From positions 5,091,547 through 5,155,546 of the forward strand of contig FN649734.1 of the NCBI GenBank assembly GCA_000310025.1: a stretch of DNA of 64,000 nucleotides, in the 5' to 3' direction. The translations under genes and the position numbers were made by a program. Positions 43,201 to 55,586 of the stretch are shown in pieces (positions within the stretch are counted from its first letter, which is position 1; the number at the start of each line of letters is the position of its first letter). This DNA is from Ectocarpus siliculosus. Taxonomy: Eukaryota > Sar > Phaeophyceae > Ectocarpales > Ectocarpaceae. The notes beneath the pieces are model-generated. The model was not told the DNA's origin. It ran no database searches and saw only the letters and a program-made list of their open reading frames with translations.

Positions 43201-45231
43201 TTCGTTCACGAGACATGTCGCACTTGATAAGCATACAATACGGCATGCCCCGAGGTGTTGTTACATCTGACGTCTTTCAAGTATGAATACGAGCGTCTTC
43301 AAAGCAGCAGAACGCAGTGATAAAAAAATCCACTAACTCAAAACAATGCTTCTACTTATTCTACACGGCATTTCTCTTGCTGCCGTTGCATTTCACCCAT
43401 GAGAGGGAGAGAGAGAGAGAGAGATGCACACCACTGAGAACGGCCAACAAGCGACCGGCATTCATACAGGTATGCTACGGGTGCCAGAACAATTTCGTCT
43501 ACAACCGCAATATAACAGGCTCACCACCAAGCTCTTGACCTTCTGCAGTGGAACGACGTCGGTGTCACTGGGACCGCCGATGGTACTACGCCGGCTCCGG
43601 GCCGCCGCCGCCGCCGTTCCCAAGCCTCCGTCCCGTTCGCACGCAGCAGGAGCAGGAGTGTCCATAGTAGCACGTCGAGCAGCAGCAGCGGCAGGAGGAG
43701 GAGGGCTAGCAGCCCGAGCACAAGCAGAAGCAGCCGTAGCAATGGCAGCAGCGGCGGCAGCAGCATTGTTGTGCACCTCCCGGTCCATGTCCAGCTTCCG
43801 CGAAGTGCTCCCCCTGCGGCGCCCTCCCGCAGCGCCGGCGTATCCCGCCGCCACCGCCGCCGCCGCCGCGGCGGCAGCAGCGGCCGCAGCGGCCGCGGCG
43901 TTGGCGCTTTGCGTCATGATCTTGGCGGCGTCAGAGAGCGCCGCATCAGCAGCGTCGATGGCGGCCGCGACCTCTTCCTCGGAGTGATCCCCGCCGCCGG
44001 CAGGGCCCTCCACGACAACCGGCCCCACCGGTGACAGCAGCAGCTCGGCCGTGGTATCTTGCGCATTCGGAGCGGTGGCGGCGGCTGCGGCGGCCGGTTC
44101 GGGAAGGTCGTGAGAGACTGCTGCTGCCGCAGATGACGATTCGACGACCTGCTGCCGTTGCTGTTGCTGTTGCTCCTGCTGTTGTTGCTCGTCTGCGGGG
44201 CTATTTGGAGGGGTGCCGTCGCGAGACGAAGGGTCCTTGGCAGGGGCAGGAGAGGCAGTGACAGCAGCAGCAGCAGCCGCCGGAGAAGCAGCGACAGCAG
44301 CAGCAGTGCTAGGGGCGCATGAAGAATCAGCAACGGCCTTTGCCTTACCCCGGCCACTGGTGGCGCTCCTGCGGCTGCTGCTGGTGACCCGAACCTTCCG
44401 GTCGTCGCAGCTGGACATCATTTCTTTCCACCACCGGACCAAGCTCGCCACCTCACACCACACCAGCAGGAAGACGAGAAGGGCCATCACCAGCATCGCC
44501 GCCGCGGCGTGATCGTTCACGTCCCGGCCGAGCGCCGCGCCGACTCGCGCGCTTGACCGCCTCGAGGTCTCCTTGACCAGCCGGCCTGCCTCAAAGGTCC
44601 TCTTAGTCAACGCCCTCCCCCCCTCCGTCAAAGCTACCGCCGGCTGCAAGACCGTGCGCTGCGCAACAGCAGCAGCAGCAGAAGAAGAACGCTCGTGCTT
44701 GGCCTGCTGCTGCTTTGGAGATGGTTCCACGGCAGTTGCGGGCCTCTTCCTTTGAGCAGGAGCCGGTCGCCCTTCCGCCTTTGGCGCGTTTGGAGCCTTT
44801 GGCGGCGCCGGGCTGTGCACGGCTCCGTTCACGGACGCCGTGACGTAGGTGGTGTAGGATGACAGCACGTCCGTCCATGCGTCCGTCGCTGGGGAAGTCG
44901 GCGCCGGCGTTATGGGCGGCAAGGCGGCACGCGCCGCCGCCTTCTCGCGGGCGGGGGCGGGCGCCCGCTTCTCGGCCTTGCCGGCAGGAGCATCTGCGGG
45001 GATCGACGGCGAGGGCGGTAGAACCACCGAGCTCACGGCGGCCGTTGCCGAAGCCACAGCGTGGGACGTCGAGTTCACCACCCCGTCCGCGGCTTCGGTC
45101 GCGTAGTTCACGTAGGAAGTCACGCACTCCGCCCACGTCGCCGGGGGCGGAGGCTGCGCCGCCTCCGCCGCCGCCCGCGCCGCCGCCGCCCTTGCGGCCG
45201 CCGCTCTGCTGAGCACGGAGTAGAGAAACAT
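31049..45231 (-). CDS. giant Ala/Asp/Glu-rich low-complexity protein with one membrane segment (11 exons, all phase 0)
   Basis: Exons in gene order: 45231-43525, 42493-41231, 40565-40017, 39338-39189, 36982-36602, 36105-35413, 34693-34220, 33490-33164, 32454-32311, 31595-31407, and a tentative last exon 31123-31049 with its stop. Every exon is a multiple of 3 and every junction is phase 0, giving 1,983 aa. Exon 1 holds two related segments (WAECVTSYVNYATEA and WTDVLSSYTTYVTASVNGAV) and one hydrophobic segment at about 240-262 (AAAAMLVMALLVFLLVWCEV). Exon 2 is an Ala/Asp repeat of the kind AVDDAADAA. Exon 6 is a Glu-rich probable coiled coil with LPREPIERKQ repeats; exon 7 has DLPGCGFYP and DLPGCGYYP; exon 8 has AWYQREI, AWYGRDM and EWYEELGY. 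I recognise no family. A membrane-anchored, mostly disordered acidic protein is all that can be inferred. It could in truth be two genes; the shared phase and strand argue for one. Confidence 0.5.
34713..34740 (+). repeat. GGGA microsatellite
   Basis: About seven GGGA units directly upstream (in gene order) of exon 7 of the giant gene, inside its intron. A similar run lies at 37018-37038, near exon 5. Confidence 0.95.
39730..39890 (+). repeat. 72-bp tandem repeat, 2.3 copies, in an intron of the giant gene
   Basis: The units start CAT(G/T)GGTCAGC at 39730, 39801 and 39873; the third is partial. The related words CATTGGTCAG and GCGCGGTCGA recur near 49857-49885 and 39946-39955, so this belongs to a dispersed repeat family. 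Confidence 0.85.
41397..41540 (-). repeat. in-frame coding tandem repeats: 48 bp x 2, then 12 bp units
   Basis: Two perfect 48-bp copies (41397-41444 and 41445-41492), followed by about four 12-bp GGCATCGGCAGC units, all inside exon 2 of the giant gene. Unit lengths are multiples of 3, so the repeats add whole Ala/Asp-rich modules (ISEVTADDVTPDAA and ADAA) without breaking the frame. Confidence 0.9.
42714..43185 (+). mobile_element. SINE 3'-tail joined to a LINE 3'-end fragment (copy d), in an intron
   Basis: 42714-42767 matches the SINE 3' part (GGTCTAACGACTACGGCATG) and ends in a short C run. It is followed directly by a decayed LINE C-terminus: ECECGAEREDRIHVVAE, then in another frame KERELYTTELGEVEGRYRDV, and later QERLAFGDLSW and PSSRGRVANG. 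At least two frameshifts show it is dead. It ends in a C-rich tail at 43158-43183. It lies in the intron between exons 1 and 2 of the giant gene. Confidence 0.75.
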
Positions 45232-46585
45232 GAGCACGCGAACAGGCCCGCCTTGGGGTCGCCGGCGGGAGGTCTGCCGTTAACTTTTGAGGATGCAACG
45301 AACGAACGAGAGTCTTGGCCCAATTCCACAAGAGCGCTTCTGCGCCGGTTGCGAGGGAGCACAGCAGCACGGGGAGGGGAAAGCAAAGTTGGGCATCGGC
45401 CTTTGCATCATGCGCGGACGCGCAGCGTGTGCGATGCAGCGATCATTTGTGTGCAGGTTGCATCTGTGGGGTGACCACGTTGTTGAAGGAACCCTTCTGC
45501 TGTTTTTTGAAAAGTCTGCAGGGGAGGGAATAAGAATGGTGCCGTATCTCACCTGTTGTACCTTACAAAGCGCGAAGGCGCGGTCTATTACCGGTGAAGG
45601 TCAGCTCGAGCTTACGGTTGCGGCGCACGCAGGCCCCGCACGACGGTATGTTTGCCCGTAATGGCGCGTTGTGAGGTCTCCCTCTCGCCTCTCGTGGCCC
45701 CTCCTACCGCCTGTACACTGAATCTGGAACGGGCGAACTTGCTGGCTCGGACGAGGGGGCCCGTCAAACTGGAAACACGCTCACATGCCAGGTACCGTAC
45801 TACCTCTGAAAAAAAAATGCGGGAACGAGTGTGGAGGGGGTGCGGGGAGGGAGGAGACTCTTCGAGCTGCTGGAGGTACCAAATGCCAATCAAAGGCCCA
45901 AACTATAGCAGCAGTAGGCTTCATACGATATTTCTATTGGAAAGTGCCATTCGGACAACATTCGTTCGCCTTTGGATACGTATCGATCGGTGACAAAATT
46001 GATCTGTGCTGAGAACAGCAGTTACCACTCACTGCTGTAAGTGAGATCAACGATGAAGATTATTACGTCGTTCCTCGCTCCCCGCTTTGTTGTTCATGTC
46101 GGGTATCATTAGGAGAAGGTCAATGGGGTGGTCGACAGCATGGGGCAGGCGATTAACACGAAATACGAAAGTAAACGTGATCCACGAAACGAAGCGTGTG
46201 CGATTGCCATGCTACGATTCACCACAAAAAAATAGGAAAACATTCTGCTACACGCTACATTACCGTAAGTAGATTAACTGCCGAACCATTTTGAGTGGGG
46301 GATCTTCGGATTTATTTCATCGAATTTGCGTCGCCTTACTCCATGTTTACATTCGGCCTCGCGCCATGTTCTGGCGACAGCTTCCACAAAACAAAACCAG
46401 TGCTGCAAACTACGTTGGGGGCAACCACACGACAAGAACAACCGCCGTCCCAACCAGGATAGCCGCCCGTCAGATGTTCGTTCGACATTCGACATGAAGG
46501 AAGACCTTCGTAGAGACCGCTGTAGGGGAACGAATCGGAGTGGAGAACGAGACCTCGAAGAACACTTAAGGTTGGATGTTTCGCA
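45232..46585. other. intergenic region, no gene recognised
   Basis: This 1.35 kb lies between the methyltransferase stop (46586) and the start of the giant gene (45231), both on the minus strand. It should hold the promoter of the giant gene and the methyltransferase 3' UTR. No further coding or repeat structure was recognised. Confidence 0.5.
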
Positions 46586-49309
46586 TCATGCCGCGCTCGG
46601 AAGCGAGGCGTGCGTGAAGAGTCGGAGCTTCACGCCGCCGTGCAGCCCCACCCCTGCCTCCCGCACCGCGGTCGCTCCCGGCACTCCCCAAGTGTTACAT
46701 ACAATTCGGCATGGCTTCATACCGCCACCCACCCCACCACCATCATTGCCACAACCACCATTCAAACGACGCTCTTCTTCCCCCCCCCGTGTTGATACCG
46801 CCTGATTGTCGGCTCCAGGAGCCCCCTCACTCTCTAGTGTTTCCCGCTCTACCCGCTGTGTCTCTGAGTCTCCTGGGAGAGGGAATGGTGTTGTTGTTGT
46901 TGTTGTTGTTGTGGCGGGGGTGCCGTGGCCGCGGCGGAGCAGGGGGAGGAGGTGGGACTGCGCGATATCGGCCATGGCGTCGGGCAGGAGGTACATGACC
47001 ACCACCGTGGCGTCCGAGAGATCGACATCTCGTAGATCGCCGTGAACCACCGATACCTGCCAGAAACAAGCCAGAAGAATGGACCGAAAAAAGGCCGGAA
47101 ATAGTATACAGCAAGCGCAGGTTACAACGGAGAAGAGGAGGGCCAGCGATTGAGGGCCAGGGGAAGACACCTGACATCGAAATAGGTCTCCCCCGAGATG
47201 TCGTGAGAGGGATCGCGAATGAAAGATGTCAGACAAGGTGAAATAGAGGACATTCACTGACCCAAACACCAGAGCCGGAAAAGGAATCGCATCAGAACGT
47301 CGCCACACAAAAGCAGGCAAAAAGAGCGAGCAGCATTTTTATCTGTCGCAGCGCCTAGACTAGCCTTCACCCTTCGCCCCAAGTCTCATCTCAAATACCC
47401 TGTGCGCTACCCACTTTTAGTTTCTGAGAACGGCCGGGTACTTCTCGGGCAACTCTGTTCGAACAATCAAATGTCTCGGTGCCTTGTCTCTCCTACGTGC
47501 CACAAAAACAGTTCCTCTAAAGCTAAATCGATCGTCGGCAGCAGCTATATATGTGATGGAGTCGCTGATACTGAACGAAGCGACCGCAGGTCCATCGACA
47601 CACACCTTCGAGTTCAAGCCTTTCGCGGCGACCCGTCGTCGGAACTTCTCCGCCAGGTCTTCCTCGATCTCCACCCCTTCGTTAATTGAGTTCGAAAAGG
47701 CAAGCATCAGGACACGACATGCAAACGATGGCCCGATCGGCCAATAAACGGGACATGAAAATAGAGCATCAAGACCTCGACCAATGAGGATGGGGCCAGC
47801 CCAAAGAAAGGTTCGTACTACTGTAGTATCGACAACAAGGACGGACGGAGACAAAGAAGAACGGCAACAGCCGACACCGCAGCAGCGACCAATGCCGCCC
47901 TGGGAGGGACTCACCAAGCGCCCACATCAAGATTTAATCAGCCAACCATGACAAGGGTTGGGGGCCCGACTGTTGTTGGTTACGATCTGGATGTTGAAGG
48001 GTCGTTCCGCCCTCTATGCCTATTCAGCCCCTCTTGTTCCCTACTCTTGAAAAGGAAAGAAACATACCGACTGGTAGAAAGGAGTGTCTGAGGTCGCCTC
48101 AAGCTACACCAAACAAGAAGTACCAAATAGAGAAAATGTGGAGACCGAATGTCAGGAATTTGGTCCAAGAAATTCGATCAACCACGAGATCCGTTATTTC
48201 GCTGGGTACCTGCCCATTGCAGCCCCATTCCTGTCGGGAGTACTGTGTAAACGAGCGTGTTTTGGCAGAGAGGACCAACGTCTCCCAGAAAACGAAGACG
48301 ACATAAACCCACAGCAGAAGTGCATTAACCGGCGCCTGTGTGTTTAATATTTTCCTGTTTGAATCTTTTGGTCTTAATCTCTTTCGAAGCGGTCATCTGC
48401 GATAACCGTTTTCACAAGCGAGCGCCGGAGACTGCACGCGAAGCAGGCGCAGCAGATGGCACCCCAGTTGCATGATGGGCGTCTGCCCTGAAGCCTTGAA
48501 AGCCTGATGCAACTTGCTCCGTCAACGCTAACCTTGACAAAACACGAGCCCCAGCAACAACAGACTCGAAGGCGGGCGCACAGCGGCAACACCATCAACT
48601 TGCCCCTTACCGCAAGCCTTGGCCCCCCGGCTTTCGGCGGCCTCAATGCAGATGCGCCCGTCTCCGCACCCGAGATCGTACAAAACCTTCGTTTGCCAAA
48701 GATGCGCGGATAGCGAGTAACATGGAAGGCGTTCCGCGGGCGATCTCACTCACATTGCTAGCCATGCAAGAGAAAAATAGTAGTGATGCAGGTATTATAT
48801 GACGTAGTGTAGTGCAATAGTGTGGTACAACGCACGTACTTCTCCGTCGGTCGATGTAGAAAATAAGCACGCTTGAAACCGATTGTAGTTTGCGACATGC
48901 AGCGTGTCCTGGGCAGGAGGGATAGTGGGGTCATGGCAGAGGCCTGAACAGCGGTACATAGCAGCAGAAACAACCATGATCACCACACAGATGCATCCCC
49001 ATCGCTACCTCAATCAAGATCACTTCCAAAAATGCATGTTTTGTCCAGAAGGACGTTGATGTCCAGAAGGACAACCACGCCAACCGCTAAAATAAAACCA
49101 ACACATGCCTTAAAACTTACGTCATCCGCGGTAACCCCCGCAAAGTCGATGATGGCTCGCACGACGTCCATATCGGCTTGGCAGGGAGGCGCTAGCGAGT
49201 CTCCCTCCATCCACGCGGGCAAGGGGTTATCGCTGACCCCCTCATCCTCTTCTTCTTCCTCCTCTTGTCGCCCATGTGCAGCGTCGTCCGATCGAGACCC
49301 CGACGCCAT
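46586..49309 (-). CDS. class I SAM-dependent methyltransferase (complete, 4 exons)
   Basis: Exons in gene order: 49309-49121, 48686-48611, 47676-47606, 47056-46586. The phases agree and the sum is 807 nt (268 aa). An acidic N-terminus (poly-Glu at residues 16-21) is followed by IIDFAGVTADD, the SAM-binding motif I VLYDLGCGDGRICIEAA (about 64-80), then GVEIEEDLAEKFRRR with the ribose-binding acidic residue. Next come VVHGDLRDVDLSDATVVVMY with LLPDAM, and the late strand CRIVCNTWGVPG. The pattern matches the bacterial and eukaryotic methyltransferases that include FAM173/ATPSCKMT-type lysine methyltransferases; the substrate cannot be read from the sequence. An insertion of about 80 residues (poly-Thr, Glu-rich, Gly-rich) interrupts the C-terminal half of the fold. 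No transit peptide is evident. Confidence 0.85.
46887..46912 (-). repeat. coding GTT/ACA microsatellite (poly-Thr)
   Basis: A trinucleotide run in exon 4 of the methyltransferase gene that encodes about eight threonines at the start of the low-complexity insertion. Confidence 0.9.
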
Positions 49310-52300
49310 CTATCTATGGTTTCGTGCGGCCCCCAACAACATACACCCATCCAAAGCGCGGACCGAAAGCAAGGGTGGTTGGTGGAGTGCTATTTTTCGC
49401 GTACGTCAGGAAAGGCCAACAAGAAGCCCACGACCCAGTCGCGGTTTGTTCATGTAGTGCCTGCATGATTTTTCAGGTTTACGTGTGGACATGATGCGAG
49501 ATACATTTTGTTCATGTAGTAGCTGTACGGTTTTTCAGGTTTACGTGTAGACTTGATACGAAAGTTCAGTTTTCCACGTTGGTATGACCCCGATGACCGT
49601 CGGAATTTGGCACAAAGAGTCTAAGGAAAAGATGTGTTACTCTTTCCTTGTTTTTTCCGACTTAGACTCATCTCCTTTGCTTTTCAACCGACGAACGTAA
49701 ACACCGATGTTGGCGTCCACGGTCATTGGAGCTGTTTTCAGCCACCAATATGTTGTAGCGGTTATCGATTCAAATATTGGGGGACCCCGCGCGCGCTTGC
49801 GCTAGCACACACTTCACAGCACATAGCGAAAGACACACACACAGACTGACGCCGTTTCATTGGTCAGTCAGTTTGCGCGGTCGATGCTAACAATAAAGAC
49901 ACTCCATGTGGTGCAGTTAATGTAAGCGTCTACTGTAGATTCGGCACCGCGTCCAACCGGGGCGCACATTTGTCATGGTGGCTGTGGTGGCCGAAGGTAC
50001 GGCGTGTGTGGGGAGGTGGAGGATCCGGTTGACGGCGAGATGCACCGCATTTGCCGCTCATGTGCGGCCGAAGGCGTAGACTTACTTCCCCACGAGTCTC
50101 GAATCTATCCAGGCGCAAAGAGGGTGGTGACCTTCTAGCACCAGGCACGCGGAAGAAACCAACTTGCGTTAAAGCTGCACACGGGTGACAAAACAAACTG
50201 CCTACAACTAGGCCACCCACTTCGTCGTATACTCCGAGACGTGTAGAAAACAGTCCAGAATGGAGAAAAGTTACTGGTATATTGTAGTGAGAACTGAAAC
50301 GCAATATGAAGTGTAATTTCTGTGTTGTCTTCCTTATGGTGGTCACTTCTTCATCCACACAATCGTACGAATGCGGCATGCAGTGATGCCCTGCACATCA
50401 AACACTTGGGTGCTTGGAGTCTAAGCTTTCGACGCTGTGCTCGTGTTGCCCAAATATTGGGTTTTCCGGGTGTAAAGCGGTTCACAACCGACTGAGCCTC
50501 CCGGTTTACAAAGGTTCATAAACACTAGAGAGGATTAGCTGCGATGTCCTGAACAGCGGTTATAACACTTCGTGACACTACTATGGACCGCAAACCGGGA
50601 TCACCATTGCAGGAACACGGAGTAAACCGGGATCAGACTGTGGAGCCTGCCGTAGAACACAGCAAAACTGACAGTCCCGTGACTGAACAGCAGCATCTCT
50701 CTCGACTGGTGCTATTTGCCAGGCGGGAACCCAGTCACGAAAGGAAGTAACACGATCGGTCTCACCTGTTACCTGTCACGGCCAAGTGTCTTCGATCGCA
50801 GTGCAGTTATGCGCGGCAGCAGCGGCAGTAACGGGTGGGTGGACAAGTTGGTGCGTTGACCCTGGGGGCTCGGTGTATGGGACGCACAACGAATGGGTAG
50901 TCTTTCTGTGTGTGTTTTTATTATTCCTAACTATGTTCAACCCACGGCAGCACGGCAGGAAAAAACAAGTTTTTTTTTGAAAATTTGAAGTTCGCGCACC
51001 ACAGACCAAGTGCATTTGTCGGCAGGGTGTAGTTATATGCATATATGTGTCAACGTGCCCGTTGTAAGTATGCCAATGTGCCCGCACAAGTTAATAAAAT
51101 TATTTGTGCTCGTCTGCTTGGAATACTTGTATAAATTTCTTCAAAAAAAATGTTGTACTTTTTAAGTATTACGCACATACGGGGTGAGATTCAGAGTGAG
51201 AACTTGCCAGGCCTGAGAACAATTAACCCGAATTAGGTGCTGCAACATGCTCTCCACAAAAATCTCGTGAGATATCAACATCCTGAATGCTATCAGAACA
51301 GGAGTGAGAGCAACGCCGTACACGGTCCGTCACTTGCTCAATGTGAACGAGGAGGGAAGAAGATTAATGAGAACTCTCTGCACTGCTCAGGTAATCCCTG
51401 CGGAAGGAGGCAGATCCGAGGAAGCAGCAGTTACACCCACGGCATCTGGGCGGTGCCGAAAGAGGCGGGTTTGCCCCTGACAGTTATTCATTACATTTTT
51501 TTTGAAAATTTTGATTGAGTATTCGCCTCCCCAAAGGAGGTGGGCTTCACAGTTCGATGCGATGCGATGCCTTCCTTCATAAAATATGTACTCACTGCTG
51601 CCAATGGCGGCAAGCAGCGGTGGCAGTAGTCCTATCGACAGTCTCGTCAACGCACACAACGTTCCACATAACATCCAAAACTGCACCTGAGAGTTTCTCG
51701 CACATGAAGGGGAAAGAGTCGCACTCTCAAGGGATGTGCACCTGCCTGCGAAACCGCAGAAAAAATACCCACCGCTCAAACCATTCGAAGACGAAAAAAA
51801 AAAAAGCGGGAGCGGCACGTACAAACGAAAGCGTTCGCCTTGTTTCGTACGTCCAGCCACGAAACTTAACATGCCCGTCGCGCGGTCAACGTTACAGACC
51901 CATAAAAACAGCACAAAAGGGAAGTCGGCCTTGAGCAGGGACCTCTTGTGTCCTAATCCACGAAAGAAGCGACCGAAAAAAACACGCCACACAGAACCGA
52001 AGTATGCTGCTCCAGCTGTGCTGCCCAGCTGGAAGACACACCATGCTACTTGCCGAATTACGCGAAAAACCTACGAAAAATAGTCCACGAGTCACCAGAT
52101 TCATCCATCTCACTGAACACACCAAGAAAAACGCCGAAAACACTTTTTCAACACTCAAAACCATTGGTCAAACTGAAATCCAACGCTCGTTTGTTTTCTC
52201 CACAAAACTAGATGTGGACACGACATCCGAGCGCGTGTTGCACCGGTCTGGTGCCTGCGACAGTAAAGCTAGAACAACTAATTCTTTCGTCCATCTCGTC

Positions 52301-52532
52301 TCGGGGCCAATATCCGAGAGCATGACTCACCAAACCCGGTGCTTGTGACCAAATACAAGCTGAACAATTAACTACTATCCATCCATCCCACCCTCAAGGC
52401 AAAAAAAAAGCCAGAAAAATCGAAAACAGCAGTGGTCGAGAGCCCTCCGTGAGGGAGGGCTGGCTTCTGACCCACACTGATCCTCCTAAAAATATACTCC
52501 CCGAGAAAATACAAAATAATCGACCAAAAAGA
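49310..52532. other. intergenic region, no gene recognised
   Basis: This 3.2 kb lies between the methyltransferase start (49309) and the sideroflexin stop (52533). It contains a 62-bp tandem duplication (49445-49563) and short words shared with the 39.7-kb repeat. All frames are short and interrupted. Confidence 0.5.
49445..49563 (+). repeat. 62-bp tandem duplication
   Basis: Two adjacent copies begin TTTGTTCATGTAGT (49445 and 49507) and contain TTTTTCAGGTTTACGTGT. They lie just upstream of the methyltransferase start, so they may be in its promoter region. Confidence 0.85.
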
Positions 52533-55500
52533 TCACAAGCCCTTGTTATACCATACCCGGGTCACCGGTTTCCCCGCGGAATCCGAAAGGCCCGAAAACT
52601 TGGGCTCTAGCGTATCTACCTCGAGAGAATCCCGCTGCGGGAAGAACGCCAGCGCTGGCGACACGGCCGCCAGCAGGCAGGAGGTCACCACCGCCGTCTC
52701 GCAAGCCATGCGAAGTCGCGGGCTCGAAGACACCAGCCGCAGGCGCTCCAGGCGCGACATGATCATGGGCGGGAACATCATGACGGGAACGTTCCAGATC
52801 ACCCGGGCCGCCGCGCACTTCATCAGCCCCATCTTGCCAGCCTGCGTTGTAGGGGTTCCGCAAGGGTGGATCGGAGGGGGGGGGGGTCAGATCTCTTGCC
52901 AGGCGAAACAAACCATACGGTGGGGGGGGTGGGATGCCGTACCACCCAAGGAACCCCTCAGCCTCTCTGTATGGGTTGCCGCGTTGTTCACCATCCCCAT
53001 CTTGGCAGCCCGAAATTTCGGAGCCAGGTATACACAAGAGCAAGGGTTCGTTAACATTGCCGAATATTTGAGCGTGATGCCAGAAGATTTTGCCTGGTCA
53101 CCGAAATCATCCATTTCAGACCATGACTACAGCTCCGTTTCCGGTTACGAAAACATGTTTTACATATGGGGTGTGGGGGGTCCAGGACAAGGCGTGCGTG
53201 TATGGATGGAAACTTCAGCCTCGCTGATGCGCCATCATGTGAGCTTGGTTTGTCGCCTGTCGACCAACACCCGCACGTACACTGTGCTGTTGAACGAGCA
53301 CAGCGGCATGCCTACCGCGTTTAATTCATCCATACTACTTTCGGTGCACGCGAGCAGCGGCCCTGTGCACACCGCACAACCAGTGGGTTACAATCGCGTC
53401 TGAGGCGTGTTCGAGGCACCGCTACAGCAGTTGGGGGTGGGTGGTGGGGGGCGAGACCAAAATAGTGGGGCGAGGCCAAAAACCAGCAAGACCTCTTGAA
53501 ACCTTCTCACAAGAAGCCGAGGGCAAGGCTACAGCGGTTGAGATTTCATGCGATGGGCATCTTCTGCAGCGCGTCTAGGCTTGGATCCCATCAGTACCAG
53601 GGCAAGCCCCGCGCAGCAAAGAGGGTTTCCGGATAAATTTCAAAGTTAAAATGAGGATGTGTCTCGAAGTCTTTAGACCCACGTGCGAGAAAAAGCGATC
53701 CTGGTTGCCATACTCGGGTGCATCAAGGAGAACGCGAACAATACGGCGGTACTGTGAAAGCGACTGCATTCCCGTGCATGCACACATCGCGCCCCTCTCC
53801 AATCTCAGGCTACAGCACAGGGATATCTCAGAAGGGAGCTGAGCTTCAGCAAGCAAAAAAAAACACTGCTGTTGCTGTAAGGTCCCGACACTGGTACTGG
53901 TCATTGATGAATTCTTTTTCCGACAGACCGAGGTACGACAGGAGCAAGACGTTCTGAAGTGCCGGCACTACTTGTACTTACGCACGAAACGATTGGCACA
54001 AGTGACTACAACACCTTTCCAGGAAAAATAATGGGACTTCAACGCGAACAGACTTGACGTTCCTCGACTTCACTGAAGAACGATTTCTCGACTTCACTGA
54101 AGAACGATATGCATACATCTGTGGTTACATGCTCGTTAATGCAAACCGAGTGGAACATCGGACGGTGAGCGGTAATGTGGCAAACGAGCTTAGCATACTG
54201 TACAACAATGCAACCTTTGCAAAGAATTTTCTTCCAAAGGCCACTTCAAACAGCAAATGGAACTTCGACAAAAAATCCGGCATTCCGTGCTCGGATATAT
54301 AAGAAGGCGGAGAAAAATGTGTGGTACGCATAGATGCGTTGGGTGTGATCAGGAGCCTCGAATGTGACAAGGATACAGCAGTAGTCCCGCGTGGTACACC
54401 GCGACAAAAAACCGAACCAGAGGAAAACGGGTTCTGTCCATAGCGAAGACTCAACGTTAACGGGAAGCATTTATCACCCACACAACATCGCGGAGGGAAA
54501 TGCACCTCTAAGCAAGTGTGCAATAGCGGTCACGCTTGGTATATCTACTGCCGTGTAATGTAGCCTGTGACCCAGTCTGTTCACCGACACGTCTGCCATT
54601 GTCGAAAAAGAATCCCAATCGCAACCATGCGTCGTAGCCAGCGTGGGAGATCGGTCAGACCAACCAGGAAGCTTTAGTCGAACCACGGCCACATCTCATC
54701 CGGTAATAGGTTTGCAATACATACAACGCTGTGCACGGTTGTCTGCTCTAAGGGCACCCTAAACTCTAAACCCGGGCAAGTTGTGCACACAACCATCTTA
54801 CACTTCAAAACAGCACTGCGTTGGGAACAACCCAGCAAAAGCCACACCAACAACACCTACCTCGACGCTCTTTCCCAAATCCTTGCCCTCGTCGTCGAAC
54901 ACGTCCACCCCCGTTGTAAGCTCGTTCCGTCTCATCAGCAGCACGTTGCTCGCTCCGGCGCCGGCCACCGCCAGGAACGGCAACGTGGACCGAATGATTG
55001 CCGCCGCCGGCCCGCCCGCCCCGCCCGCGCGCGCGGCCACCCTCTTCGTGAGCGCGGTCGAGAGCATGCCTATCGACAGGGACGTGATCACCGCTCCCGC
55101 GTAGCCTTCCACGAGCCGCGCCCTGGGCACCGGGTTGGACGCGTTCCGGTTGGCGTAGTTGATGGCTGCGTTGTACGTCTGGTTTAAGAAGTGGATGAAG
55201 GCCGTCGCCGGGAAGCTCGAGATAACGGCCGGCGTGACGGTTGCCGTGACGATCACCATGTTCACGGGCACGAACGCCGAGAAGCGGAAGAGAGGGAATA
55301 TCGGCTCCCCGGTGTCCGGATGGAGGGCGGACTCGAGCACGCGCCGGGCATGCCACAGGTCGGCGTCCGTGGTGCCCTCAGGAGCTTCGCCGATGTCGGC
55401 CAGCTTGAGCAGCTTCTCCGCCGACTTGGTGTCCTCGTCCGTGAAGAGCAGCGTGCGCGGGTCGTTGACGCTGTAGAAGTGCAGCATCCGGCCCACGAAG

Positions 55501-55586
55501 GTTGACATGTCGTAGCGCGGGCCCTCGCGTCGGAAGGGCGGGACCTCCTGCGCGTCTGTGACGGCGCTGCTGAACTCTGCGCCCAT
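52533..55586 (-). CDS. SFXN: sideroflexin, mitochondrial inner-membrane amino-acid transporter (complete, 2 exons)
   Basis: Exon 1 is 55586-54861 and exon 2 is 52841-52533. The junction is phase 0, and together they encode 344 aa, close to the usual 320-330. Family marks in order: RYDMSTFVGRMLHFYSVNDP then RTLLFTDEDTK; LWHARRVLESALHPDTGEPI; the signature LNQTYNAAINYANRNAS; LVEGYAGAVITS; LLMRRNELTTGVDVFDDEGK; FPPMIMSRLE; LAFFPQRDSLEVDTLEP; and the typical C-terminal end VWYNKGL. Sideroflexins sit in the inner mitochondrial membrane with several membrane spans; SFXN1 imports serine for one-carbon metabolism. No cleavable presequence is visible, as usual for the family. The single intron is long (about 2.0 kb), with a G-rich tract next to its acceptor. 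The ATG at 55586 starts the conserved region and agrees with family length. Confidence 0.95.
54063..54110 (+). repeat. 24-bp tandem duplication in the sideroflexin intron
   Basis: CTCGACTTCACTGAAGAACG plus four bases occurs twice back to back, differing at one base. Confidence 0.9.
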
